Part shown: piece after piece, positions 27,916-39,000 of the stretch
Layout of the letters: every line of letters begins with the position of its first letter
How positions within the stretch are numbered: position 1 is the stretch's first letter
Assembly (NCBI RefSeq): GCF_014200435.1
Contig: NZ_JACHBR010000001.1
Span: 1,054,001 to 1,118,000, forward strand
Direction of reading: 5' to 3'
DNA length: 64,000 nucleotides
DNA from: Sphaerisporangium krabiense
Lineage (GTDB): Bacteria; Actinomycetota; Actinomycetes; Streptosporangiales; Streptosporangiaceae
The notes under the pieces: generated by a model
Seen by the model: the letters and a program-made list of their open reading frames with translations, nothing else
The model's database searches: none
Told to the model about the DNA's origin: nothing
Position numbers and translations under genes: made by a program

Positions 27916-28389
27916 TCACCGGCCGGACGGGGCGTGGCGCGGGAGCGACGCGAGCGCGAGCCCGCGCAGGGCCTCCCTGAGCACCCACGCCTCCTGGTCG
28001 AGCAACCGGCGGTCCCGGGGCTCGCAGTCGGCGTCGATCACGAAGTTGTCCTCGGGGAAGCGCGGGAACACGTGGATGTGCGTGTGGGGGACGTCCTGGA
28101 GCGCGGCCTCCCCGTCGCCGAGGTACATGGTCACGCCCTCGCAGCGCAGCCCGCTGCGCCGCAGCCCGCGGGCCACGCGGTGGGCGATCAGCCACATGTG
28201 GGCGCCGGCCTCCTCGGCCAGGTCCTCGAGGCCGGGGGCGTGGACGCGCGGGATGACGACGGCGTGCCCGGGGTTCACCGGGTTGCCGTCCATGATCACG
28301 ACGGTGGTGTCGTCCTGGAACGCCAGGCTGGCCTCCACCCTGCCCGCGCAGATGTCGCAGAACGTACAGGTACCGGCAGGCATCTCCAT
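27916..28389 (-). CDS. HIT-family nucleotide hydrolase/transferase
   Basis: 157 residues. The histidine triad is H102-T-H104-I-H106 in PHTHIHVFPR. An N-terminal CTFCDIC block could bind zinc as in other HIT proteins. The family hydrolyses AMP-lysine-type phosphoramidates or dinucleoside polyphosphates. Start ATG 28389 follows the chitinase terminator, and the dehydrogenase gene lies 13 bp downstream in the same direction. Confidence 0.88.
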   Translation of the reverse strand: MEMPAGTCTFCDICAGRVEASLAFQDDTTVVIMDGNPVNPGHAVVIPRVHAPGLEDLAEEAGAHMWLIAHRVARGLRRSGLRCEGVTMYLGDGEAALQDVPHTHIHVFPRFPEDNFVIDADCEPRDRRLLDQEAWVLREALRGLALASLPRHAPSGR

Positions 28390-28448
28390 CTTTCAATGAT
28401 GCCCCCGGCCCATCCGATCACCTCGCGGGGTGGAGCAGGAAAGGCGAG

Positions 28449-28481
28449 GGCCCGGCCTCCCCCCGAGGAAGGCCGGGCCCG
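28449..28481 (-). terminator. Terminator of the chitinase gene
   Basis: An 11-bp perfect stem GGGCCCGGCCT/AGGCCGGGCCC (28449-28459 with 28471-28481) just after the chitinase stop. Confidence 0.75.
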
Positions 28482-28494
28482 GTCCAGGGGTCCG

Positions 28495-29820
<1,326 letters not shown>

Positions 29821-29853
29821 GGCCGTCTCCACTCGCTGCTCGGGGGGTTATTC

Positions 29854-29870
29854 ATAGGAAAGTTTCCTAT
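29854..29870. promoter_or_regulatory. Perfect palindromic operator upstream of the chitinase
   Basis: ATAGGAAA-G-TTTCCTAT has perfect 8-bp arms around one base. It begins 33 bp before the chitinase GTG, in AT-rich DNA, where a repressor or activator would block or assist the promoter. Confidence 0.65.
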
Positions 29871-30082
29871 AAGTTTCACCGGATCGTAGAGCCCTCCGTG
29901 CGCGGCGTCAATGCCCGATCACAGGTCCGCGTCCCCGGTCCTGCACTCGGGCGGCAGCGCTCGCCCCGCCGGACGGCCTCTCGGGGGTAAGTGGACGCGT
30001 TACCTACGGCGTAATCGCTTCCCGTGACGGCGGCTGCGATTCTCGTACGCGTCAGTCCGGTACGAAGCCACCAGGAGGGTCC

Positions 30083-30406
30083 ATGTCCGCCTACGCCGTC
30101 GCCACGCTGCGCGATGTCAAGATCGGGCCGGAGATCACCGAGTATCTGGAGAAGATCGACGCGACGCTGGAGCCGTTCGGCGGGCGCTTCCTGATCCACG
30201 GCGGCCGCAAGGAGATCCAGGAAGGCGCCTGGCCCGGCACCCTCATCGTCATCGGGTTCCCCGACATGGAGCACGCGCGCGGCTGGTACGCCTCCGAGGC
30301 CTACCAGCGCATCCTCGGCCTGCGCACCGGCAACTCCGTCGGCGACGCCATGCTGGTCGACGGCGTCTCGGAGGACCACAAGGCCACCGACGTCCTGGCC
30401 AGATGA
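30083..30406 (+). CDS. DUF1330 family protein
   Basis: 107 residues, a ferredoxin-like dimeric fold. It is recognised by the pattern [33 protein letters not shown] and [13 protein letters not shown]. The biochemical role of DUF1330 is unknown. The ATG has AGGAGG 5 bases upstream. It stands alone between the chitinase and the LAL regulator. Confidence 0.87.
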   Translation: MSAYAVATLRDVKIGPEITEYLEKIDATLEPFGGRFLIHGGRKEIQEGAWPGTLIVIGFPDMEHARGWYASEAYQRILGLRTGNSVGDAMLVDGVSEDHKATDVLAR

Positions 30407-30488
30407 GATCACGGACGACCGCGAGCGCCGGCGCGCGGCCGCGACGATCTCGGACGTACGGCCCGCGGTTTTGTCGTCGCCGAATGGC

Positions 30489-33400
30489 ATGCTGGAAGGC
30501 GTGACGGTGCACATGGTCAGCCCCCTGTTCGTCGGGCGCGAGCGCGAGCTCGAAACGCTCGGACGCGCGCTCACGCGTGCGCGGGAGGGCGCGGCGACCA
30601 CGGTGTTCGTCGGCGGCGAGGCCGGGGTGGGCAAGACCCGGCTGATCCGCGAGTTCTCCCAGCGTGCCGGCGACGCCCGCGTGCTGGTCGGCGGCTGCCT
30701 CGAACTCGGCACCGACGGCCTGCCGTTCGCGCCGTTCACCGCCGTGCTGCGCCGGCTAGTCCGCGACCTCGGCCACGACGGCGTCGCGGCCCTGGTGCCC
30801 GGCGGCAGAACGCGCGCGCTCGCCCGCCTGCTGCCCGAGTTCGGCGAGCCCGACGACGACGGCGGTGAGGCGCGGGCCCGGCTGTTCGAGCAGGTCCTCG
30901 GCCTCATGGAGCGCCTCGCCGAGATCGGGCCCACCATCCTGATCATCGAGGACGCCCACTGGGCCGACCGTTCCACGCGCGACCTTCTGTCGTTCCTCGT
31001 CCGCTACCAGCGCCCCACCACCCGCCTGGTCATCCTCGTCACCTACCGCTCCGACGAGCTGCACCGCACCCATCCGCTGCGCCCGCTGCTGGCCGAGCTG
31101 AGCCGCATCGACTGGGTCATGCGGCTGGACGTCCGCCGCCTCAGCAGGCGCGAGGTCATCCTGCAGGCCGCGAGCATCCTCGACAGAGAGCCCACCATGC
31201 TCGACGTCGACCTCATCTACGCCCGCAGCGAGGGCAACCCCCTGTTCGTCGAGGCGCTGCTGGACGGCGGCGAGGCGGCCGCCATGCCCGACTCCCTGCG
31301 CGACCTTCTGCTCGTCGGCGTCGAGCGCCTCCCCGAGGACACCCAGGAGCTGCTGCGCGTCGCCAGCGCCGGCGGCGACAGGATCGAGCACGCCCTGCTG
31401 TCCGCCGTGGCCGGCCTCGACGACGCCGCGCTGTCCCAGGCCCTGCGCCCGGCCGTCTCCGGAAACGTGCTCGTCGTCGACGGCGAGGGGTACGCCTTCC
31501 GGCACGCCCTGATCCGCGAGGCCGTCCACGACGATCTGCTGCCCGGCGAGCGCGTGCGCCTGCACACCCGCTTCGCCGAGACCCTGGAGCGCGACCCCGG
31601 CATCCTGCCCGACCCGCGCGGCGCCATCGAGCTGGCCCACCACTGGTACGCCGCGCTCGACTCCCCCTCCGCGCTCCTCAGCGCCTGGCGCGCCGCCGCC
31701 GTGGCCCGCAAGTCCACCGCCTACGACGAGCAGCTGCGCATGCTGACCCGCGTGCTCGAACTGTGGGACCGGGTGCCCGACGCCGCCGAGAAGATCGGCG
31801 CCGACCACGTCGACGTCCTGCGCCAGACCATCACCGTCGCCCACCTGGCCGGCGAGTTCGAGCGCGGCATCTCCCTCGCCAAGGCCGCGCTCTCCGAGAT
31901 CGACACCGAGACCGATCCCGTGCGCGCGGCCCGCCTGCTGCGCCAGCGCGGCCTGGTCCGCTACGACCTCGGCCGCGAGGGCTACCTGGACGATCTGCGC
32001 ACCGCCGTCCGGCTCGTGCCCGCCTCTCCGCCGTCCCGGCTGCGCGCCCAGGTCCTGGAGAACCTCGCCCGTGTCATCCACGACCCCAACGCCTGGGCCG
32101 AGAAGGAGGCCCTCGCCGAGGAGGCCATGGCGATGGCCCGCGAGGTCGGCGACCCGGAGACCGAGGCGCACGCCCTCACCTCGCTCACCTGGGCGCGGTG
32201 CCGCTACTCCGCCATGCAGGACCAGGCCGGCGCGTTCGGCCAGGCCCGCGAGATCGCCACCCGCGGCAACCGCTACAGCGCGCTCATGCGCGTCGCGATC
32301 TCCGAGTCCGACGCCTACGAAGGCGCCGGATGGCACGAGAAGGCGGCGCAGGTCGCCCGCCGGGGCATCGCGGACGCCGAGGCGTTCGGCCTCGCCCGCA
32401 CCTCCGGCGCGTTCCTGGCGATCAACCTGTCCGAGCCGCTGATGTCGCTCGGCCGCTGGGACGAGGCGCTGGAGGTCATCGACCGCGCGCTGGACGTCGT
32501 GCCGCCCGCCCCCTACCGCGCCAGCCTGCAGGGCTACGCCACCGACATCGCCCTCGCCCGCGGTCAGATCGACCGCGCCGAGTCGCTCTTCCACTCCTCG
32601 ACGCACGTCCTGAACCGCGGGTACTACCGCGACCAGTCAGTGCTGCCGCACCTGCGCCGCGAGATCGAGATACGCCTCGCCCAGGGCCGCGCCGACGACG
32701 CGCACGCCCTGGTGCAGCGGGCCGTGCGCGAGTACGAGTCGGAGGCCGCTCCCCGCTACGTCTGGCCGGTCCTCATCACGGCCACCGAAGCGGCCGGCCC
32801 GCTCCTCCCCGAACTCCGGGTGATCGCCGCGAAACTCCCGGTAGAGGGCGACCTCCAGGAGGCCCAACGCCTGACCTTCGCCGCCCGCTACCTCCAAGCC
32901 TCCACCACCCCACCCTCCTTCGCCCGCCCCCTCCACACCCCCAACACCCCCTCCTCCGCCACCCCCCACCTCCACCCCCTCAACGCCTCCGCCTCCGCCT
33001 CCGCCTCCGCCTCCGCCCGAGCCTCCAACGACCTCACCTCCGCCCGAGGCTCTGACGACCCCGCCTCCGCCCGCGCTTCTAATGCCCCCGCCTTCTCCCG
33101 CGCTTCTAACGGCCTGTCCTCCGCCGCCACCTGCACCGGCGACGGCTCGCCCGCTGCCGATGGCCTTCCCTCCCCGGATGAGCTTCTGTCGGCCACCTGG
33201 CTGGAAGGCCGGGTTCCCCCGGCCGCCGTGTCGGCGTTGTGGGACAAGGTCGTGGCCGCGTGGGCGGCGCTGCGCCAGCCTTACGCCGAGGCCCGGGCGC
33301 TGTTCGGCGCCGCTCAGGCCGCCGTCACCGCCGGAGACCGCGACCGGGCCGCCGAGCGGCTGTCCCGGGCGGCCCGCCTGGCCGAAGAGCTCCGCGCGGC

Positions 33401-33710
33401 CCCGCTCTCGGCCGAGATCGACTCCCTCGCCCGCCGGGCCCGCCTTCCCCTCGCCGGCGAGCCCGCCTCGGCCCACTCCTCCAGCCCACCCGCCGAGACC
33501 GGCCTCGGCCTCACGGCCCGCGAACGCGAGGTGCTCCGCCTGGTCGCCACCGGCCGCAGCAACCGCGAGATCGCAGCCGCCCTGTTCATCTCCGCCAAAA
33601 CCGTCAGCGTCCACGTCAGCAACATCCTCGCCAAACTAGGCGCGACCTCCCGCGGCGAAGCCGCCGCCACAGCCCACCGCCTCCACCTGTTCGACGACCA
33701 CCCATCCTGA
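30489..33710 (+). CDS. LAL-type LuxR transcriptional regulator with AAA ATPase domain
   Basis: About 1073 residues. The N-terminal ATPase has Walker [12 protein letters not shown] and Walker B-like [17 protein letters not shown]-like middle region follows. The C-terminal GerE/LuxR HTH is [22 protein letters not shown] with [19 protein letters not shown]. Such proteins are large activators of carbon use or secondary metabolism. Residues about 805-900 are a Ser/Ala/Pro-rich linker encoded by a polypyrimidine tract with (GCCTCC)n repeats and decayed 10-residue repeats. The start is uncertain: ATG 30489, GTG 30507 or ATG 30513; GGAAGG suits GTG 30507. Confidence 0.88.
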   Translation: MLEGVTVHMVSPLFVGRERELETLGRALTRAREGAATTVFVGGEAGVGKTRLIREFSQRAGDARVLVGGCLELGTDGLPFAPFTAVLRRLVRDLGHDGVAALVPGGRTRALARLLPEFGEPDDDGGEARARLFEQVLGLMERLAEIGPTILIIEDAHWADRSTRDLLSFLVRYQRPTTRLVILVTYRSDELHRTHPLRPLLAELSRIDWVMRLDVRRLSRREVILQAASILDREPTMLDVDLIYARSEGNPLFVEALLDGGEAAAMPDSLRDLLLVGVERLPEDTQELLRVASAGGDRIEHALLSAVAGLDDAALSQALRPAVSGNVLVVDGEGYAFRHALIREAVHDDLLPGERVRLHTRFAETLERDPGILPDPRGAIELAHHWYAALDSPSALLSAWRAAAVARKSTAYDEQLRMLTRVLELWDRVPDAAEKIGADHVDVLRQTITVAHLAGEFERGISLAKAALSEIDTETDPVRAARLLRQRGLVRYDLGREGYLDDLRTAVRLVPASPPSRLRAQVLENLARVIHDPNAWAEKEALAEEAMAMAREVGDPETEAHALTSLTWARCRYSAMQDQAGAFGQAREIATRGNRYSALMRVAISESDAYEGAGWHEKAAQVARRGIADAEAFGLARTSGAFLAINLSEPLMSLGRWDEALEVIDRALDVVPPAPYRASLQGYATDIALARGQIDRAESLFHSSTHVLNRGYYRDQSVLPHLRREIEIRLAQGRADDAHALVQRAVREYESEAAPRYVWPVLITATEAAGPLLPELRVIAAKLPVEGDLQEAQRLTFAARYLQASTTPPSFARPLHTPNTPSSATPHLHPLNASASASASASARASNDLTSARGSDDPASARASNAPAFSRASNGLSSAATCTGDGSPAADGLPSPDELLSATWLEGRVPPAAVSALWDKVVAAWAALRQPYAEARALFGAAQAAVTAGDRDRAAERLSRAARLAEELRAAPLSAEIDSLARRARLPLAGEPASAHSSSPPAETGLGLTAREREVLRLVATGRSNREIAAALFISAKTVSVHVSNILAKLGATSRGEAAATAHRLHLFDDHPS
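32880..33120 (+). repeat. Polypyrimidine low-complexity tract with GCCTCC microsatellite inside the LAL gene
   Basis: The plus strand is almost all C and T with few G for about 150 bases. It includes a hexanucleotide (GCCTCC) repeat near 32985-33020. Imperfect repeats follow, encoding ARASND, ARGSDD, ARASNA and SRASNG. Confidence 0.75.
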
Positions 33711-33800
33711 CCCGAGGCGTGCGCGGTTGGTGGGCTGCTGGTCGGTGGACAGCTGGTCGGTGGACTGTGCTGTCGGCGCCTTGGTGTGTCGAGCCGCTCG

Positions 33801-34625
33801 ACACCACACGGCCAGCCCGTCGAGCCACGCGGCGACGCGCGCGTTCATGGGTGGGAGCGCGGTGCTCGGCCACAACGGTGCGGCACGGGTGGGGTCAACA
33901 CACCTAAGCCACCACAACCACCTCGCCATCCCACCGTTCCACACCACACGGCCAACCCGTTGAGCCACGCGGCAACGCGCGCGTTCATGGGCGGGAGCGC
34001 GGCGCTCGGCCACAACGGACCAGCACGGGCGGGGTCAACACACCTAAGCCGGGACAACCACCTCGCCATCCAACCGCTCAACACCACACGGCCAACCCGT
34101 TGAGCCACGCGTGGACGCGCGCGTTCATGGGCGGGAGCGCGGCGCTCAACCACAACGGTGCGGCACGGGTGGGGTCAACACACCTAAGCCGGGACAACCA
34201 CCTCGCCATCCAACCGCTCAACACCACACGCCCAACCCGTCGAGCCACGCGGCAACGCGCGCGTTCACGGGTGGGAGCGCGGCGCTCAACCACAACGGAC
34301 CAGCACGGGCGGGATTAACACACCCAAGCCGGGACAACCACCTCGCCATCCAACCGCTCGACACCACACCACTGACCAGTCGAGCCGCTCTGGAGATGCG
34401 CGCGTCGTGGGGGGATCACGGTGCTCGGCCACAACGGTCCGGCAGGGGTGGGGTCAACACACCTAAGCCCCACAACCACCTCGTCATCCAACCGTTCCAC
34501 ACCACACGGCCAACCCGTCGAGCCACGCGTGGACGCGCGCGTTCATGGGTGGGAGCGCGGTGCTCGGTCATGGTGGCGCGGCGCGGGTGGGATCGGCATA
34601 CCTAAGCCGGGACGACCGCCTCGTC
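33801..34625. repeat. Tandem array of six ~140-bp units
   Basis: Units begin acaccacacg at 33801, 33941, 34081, 34221, 34361 and 34499, so the spacing is 140, 140, 140, 140 and 138. Each carries CACCTAAGCC or a near copy (33901, 34041, 34181, 34321, 34460 and 34599). By eye, neighbouring early units agree at about nine of ten positions; units 5 and 6 have diverged. Units 1 and 3 share one variant block (ggtgcggcacgggtg) and units 2 and 4 another (ggaccagcacgggcg), suggesting 280-bp duplications. The period is not a multiple of three. A partial unit may precede it (33780-33800). No gene is evident within. Confidence 0.9.
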
Positions 34626-35142
34626 GGCGAATTGTTTGGGGGCCGCCTCGTCACAGAGGTGGGTCGAGCGTTTGTGGTTGTTCGGCGAGTCGTTGGGGCG
34701 GCCGCGGATTCATGGTCGGGGGCGGGTTGGTCGGGCGTGACCGGGTGAACCGATCTGTATATAAGGCGGGTTTGCGGGTTGGCTTTTTCATGGGTGATGG
34801 TCATGGGCGACCTCGTGCGGCGGCATGGCTTGGATGAAGGTTTTTTCCGTGTTGTTTCGTGGTTAGGGAGCCGGGCTTCGAGGCGGGGAGCGAGGGGACG
34901 TTACGTGTTGTCGTCCTGGGGTGGCGACCGAGGGGTTGGGGGTGGCTTGACCAGGTGTAACGGCTTCGGGGTGATGCCCAGCGACCCGAAATGGAAGGTG
35001 GAATGCCTTTATATTAATGGACATCCCGTTATTGCTGGTTGCGGAGCCCGAGTCCGGAATACCGAGCAGCCGGGAAAACATCGCCTGACCATCTGGTGAA
35101 AGCGTCTATTTCGCGGTGTGGGGGCTCGGTTAATCTCCTCGC
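34626..35142. other. G/T-rich region without a recognised gene
   Basis: About 500 bp between the repeat array and a methyltransferase gene. The plus strand is unusually rich in G and T, with T runs (ctttttc, ggttttttcc), and less GC-rich than its surroundings. A 106-codon frame (34779-35099) has no family resemblance and poor codon bias, so I do not call it. A TATATAAG element is at about 34757. The end (35040-35142) probably holds the promoter of the methyltransferase. Confidence 0.5.
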
Positions 35143-35829
35143 ATGAGCGCTCAGGTGAACAGCGGAACGGGGCCGGGGGCCATCACGCCCGATGGGTCGC
35201 CCGTGGAGTTCTACCGGCGGATGCGGGCCAGGGGCGAGCCCGATGTGGTGGCGGCCGTCGTGCCCGCCGGAGGGGTGATCCTGGACCTCGGCGCGGGCAC
35301 CGGCCGTCTGGCGCATGCCTTGCTGGAGGCCGGCTACAAGGTCGTCGCGGTGGACGAGTCGGCCGAGATGCTGGCGCACATCGAGGGCGCCGAGACGATC
35401 ACGGCCCGTATCCAGGGCCTCCGGCTCGACCGGCTCTTCGACGCCGTCCTGCTGCCGTCCTATCTCATCAACGTGCCCGACGACGTGCTGCGCCGCGAGT
35501 TCCTGGCCACGTGCCGCCGTCACGTCCGGGAGGACGGCGCGGTGCTGGTCCGGTGGGAGCCGCCCGAGCAGTACGCCCGGTGGCGGGTCGGCAAGGGCCG
35601 CGCCTGGGAGGACGGCGCGGTCATGATGACCGCCTTGGACCGGCCGGGTCCGGAGCTGTTCAGGGCCACACTGCGGTACCAGACGGGCGATCTGGTGTGG
35701 ACACAGACGTTCACGCAGCGCCGCCTCACGGACGAGGAACTGGAGTCCCACCTCGCCGAGGCCGGGCTGACCCTGTCCGGCTTCCTGACCGCCGACCGCG
35801 GGTGGATACACGCCGTCCCCCATCCCTGA
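35143..35829 (+). CDS. Class I SAM-dependent methyltransferase
   Basis: 228 residues. Motif I is VILDLGAGTGRLAHALLEAG, then VVAVDESAEMLAHI binds the SAM ribose, and LFDAVLLPSYLINVP is the post-II region. Small-molecule methyltransferases of this UbiE/BioC-like type cannot be assigned a substrate from sequence. No ribosome site precedes ATG 35143; ggttaatct about 10 bases upstream could be a -10 element for a leaderless transcript. The large secreted protein gene follows in the same direction. Confidence 0.85.
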   Translation: MSAQVNSGTGPGAITPDGSPVEFYRRMRARGEPDVVAAVVPAGGVILDLGAGTGRLAHALLEAGYKVVAVDESAEMLAHIEGAETITARIQGLRLDRLFDAVLLPSYLINVPDDVLRREFLATCRRHVREDGAVLVRWEPPEQYARWRVGKGRAWEDGAVMMTALDRPGPELFRATLRYQTGDLVWTQTFTQRRLTDEELESHLAEAGLTLSGFLTADRGWIHAVPHP

Positions 35830-36043
35830 CCCCGTGCCGTCACCTCTGACCGCGGACTCGCCACAGGCCGCCACCCGGATGCCGAGTCCGCGGTCACCCC
35901 GGACCGCGGCTGGACACACGCCGCCTCCTCCCCGTGACGCTGGATCTTGTCGTCTGAGGTTCACCGGACATGCGTGGAATTGTCCAAATGTGACGGATTT
36001 ACTGCGCACTGTCGATATTGATCGCGGACCTTCGGAGGAACCC

Positions 36044-39000
36044 CTGTCCACCATCCGTCCGGACCGGAGACGCGGGGTGGCGCTCGCGGCGCTGCTTCCC
36101 GCTCTGGTTCTCGGGCTCACCGCACTTCCCGCGCACGCGGCCCCCGCCGACCCGGTGTCCGACCCGGTCGCGCTAACCGCGCCGGAGGCCCGCCGCGCCT
36201 CCTCCTATCCCCCCGTCACGACGCCGCTGCCCGGCACGACCGAGGCCCCCGGCCCGGCCGCACGGACCGCCGCGGCCCCGGGCGGCCCGATCGAGACCTA
36301 CCGCACCGGCCGCCCCGTGGCCCCCGGCGTCCGGCTGGACTCGCTCGACACCCTGGACGCCAAGGGCTGGCAGCGGGCCGACACCCTCACCGTGGACCTG
36401 ACCAAGGGCGCCACCGTCGGCTACCTCGACGCCGGCCGCGTCGCCAAGGGCGGCAGGATCTCCCAGATGGCCGAGGCCAAGGGCGCCGTGGCGGCCGTCA
36501 ACGGGGACTTCTTCGACATCAACAACTCCACCGCCCCGATCGGCCCGGCCATCGCCGGCGGCGAGCTGCTCAAGTCCGCCTCGGGCCGCACCACCGCCGT
36601 GGGCTTCGACGCCTCGGGCGCCGGTCGCGTGCTGGACATCCTGTTCGAGGGCACCGTGCGTCTGCCCGGCCAGACAGGCACCACGCCGCTGGTCCGTCTG
36701 AACAGCCCGGACCTGCCCCGCGACGGCATCGGCGCCTACACCCCGCTCTGGGGCGCCTACCCGCGCACCCGCGCCGTGCAGGACGCGGGCCAGGTGACCG
36801 AGGTGCTGGTGTCCGGCGGCAAGGTCGTCAGCGTCGCCGCCAGACCCGGCGAGGGCGAGCTGCCCACCGGCACCACGGCACTGGTCGGCCGGGAGGCCGG
36901 GGCCGCGCTCCTCGCCGGGCTCGTCCCCGGCGACCCCGTCGAGATCGCCTACCGTCCGAGGACCTCGGACGGCTCCGCGCTCGCCACCGCGATCGGCGCC
37001 AACCACCTGCTCGTCAAGGACGGCGTGGCCCAGCCGATCGACGACACGACCGTCGCCGCGCGCATGGCCCTCGGCCTCACCGCGGACGGCACGAAGATGT
37101 TCCTGGTCACGGTGGACGGCACCCGGACCATCCACAGCCGCGGCGCCACGCTGCGCGAGATGGCCGACCGGCTCGTCGCGCTCGGCGCGCACTCCGGCGT
37201 GGAGATCGACGGCGGCGGCTCCGCCACCATGGTCACCCGCAAGCCCGGCGCCGACCGGCTGCGTGTCGACAACGAGCCCAACGACGGCGAGGAGCGCGTC
37301 GTCTCCAACGGCCTCGCCGTCTACCGGCCGAAGGGCAGCGGCAAGGCGCGGGGCGTGTGGGTGGAACCGGCCGTGGACCCGGCCGCCGCGCCGGGCACCG
37401 GCCCCGTCGCGGGGGGCCGTCCCGACCGCGTGCTGCTCGGCCTGACCCGCACGCTGACCGCCACCGCGTACGACGAGGTGTACGGCCCGGTGCGCGACCG
37501 GACGCCCGTCCGCTGGTCGGCCACGCACGGCGCCGTCGCGAACGGCGTGTTCCGCGCGGCCCTGCCCGGCGCCGCGACCGTCTCGGCGTCCGCGGGCCGG
37601 GCCAGGGGCGAGGCCGAGGTGGAGGTGCTCGGCCCGGCCGTCCGCCTGGACACCACCCAGCCGACGCTGAACGTCGCCGACGCCTCCTCCACCGCGTCCT
37701 TCGGCGTCGTCGGGTACGACCGGTACGGCGACTCGGCACCGGTCGAGCCCGGCGACGTGCGGCTGGAGTACGACGCCGGCCTGCTGAAGGTCACCCCGGA
37801 CGCCGGCGGCGGTTTCACCGTCGGCGCGGCGCGGGAGTCGGGCGCGGGCCTCATCACCGTCAAGGTGGACGGTCTCACCACGTCCGTCGCGGTCAGCGTG
37901 GGCGTGACGAAGACCGTCCTGTCCACCTTCGACGACGCGGCCCGGTGGACGGCGGGCTCGGCGCGGGGCACGGCCACCGTCACCCCGGTCGCCGAGGGCC
38001 GGAACGGGCCGGGTCTCCGGCTGTCCTACGACTTCACCCGGTCCACCGCGACCCGCACCGCGTACGCCATCCCGCCCCGGCCGCTCGGGGTGGCCACGCG
38101 CGCGCAGGCGTTCGGCGTCTCGGTGTACGGGCACGGCCAGGGCGAGTGGACGGCGTTCACGGCCGTGGACGCGACCGGCAAGTCCTACTCCATCTACGGC
38201 CCGTACATCACCTGGGACGGCTGGCGGGAGGTGGAGATCCCGGTGCCGGCGGCGCTGCCCCAGCCGGTCACGGTCAGCAGGTTCTACACGATCGAGCTGA
38301 AGGCCGACCGTCAATACCAGGCCGAGGTGCTGCTGGACGACCTGTACGTGAAGGCCGCCCCGGCGATCGACCCGCCGCCCGCGCCCCGCGTCCAGGACCC
38401 CGTGATCGTCCCCTCGGTGGACGGCGAGCCGTGGCGCTTCGCGGTCATGTCGGACGCCCAGTTCGTCGGCCGCGCTCCGGACTCCCCGCTGGTCGCCGCC
38501 GCCCGCCGCACCCTGCGCGAGATCAGGGCCGCCAGGCCCGACTTCATGATCATCGCTGGAGACCTGGTGGACGAGGCGTCCGAGGCCGACTTCCAGCTCG
38601 CCAAGCGCGTCCTGGACGAGGAGATCGGCGACGCGCTGCCGTACTTCTACGTGCCGGGCAACCACGAGGTCATGGGCGCGGCCATCGACAACTTCAGGAA
38701 GTACTTCGGCGACACCAGCCGCACGTTCGACCACAAGGGCACGCGGTTCGTCACCCTCGACACCTCGCGCGGCACGATCAGGGGCGGCGGCTTCGACCAG
38801 CTCGAACGCCTGCGCGCGGCCCTGGACGGCGCCGCGTCCGACGACCGGGTCAACTCGGTCGTGCTGGTCGAGCACCACCCGCCGCGCGACCCGACCCCGG
38901 CCAAGGGCAGTCAGCTCGGCGACCGCAAGGAGGCCGCGCTGGTGGAACACTGGCTGGCCGCCTTCCAGCACGACACCGGCAAGGGGGCGGCGTTCATCGG

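Noticed and set aside
33848-34103. 38-codon plus-strand mini-ORFs (MGGSA...TRPTR) and 16-codon minus-strand mini-ORFs (MNARVAAWLNGLAVWC) in repeat units
   Set aside because: There are no ribosome sites. On the plus strand, changes between units are mostly nonsynonymous; start or stop codons are lost in some units and the 140-bp period breaks frame. The minus-strand version is somewhat better conserved but also loses its start or stop in units 1, 4 and 6.
33801-34625. CRISPR array
   Set aside because: Whole 140-bp units are conserved with no short repeat/unique spacer pattern, and no cas genes are present.
34779-35099. 106-codon plus-strand frame after the array
   Set aside because: It has atypical composition, no ribosome site and no recognisable motif.
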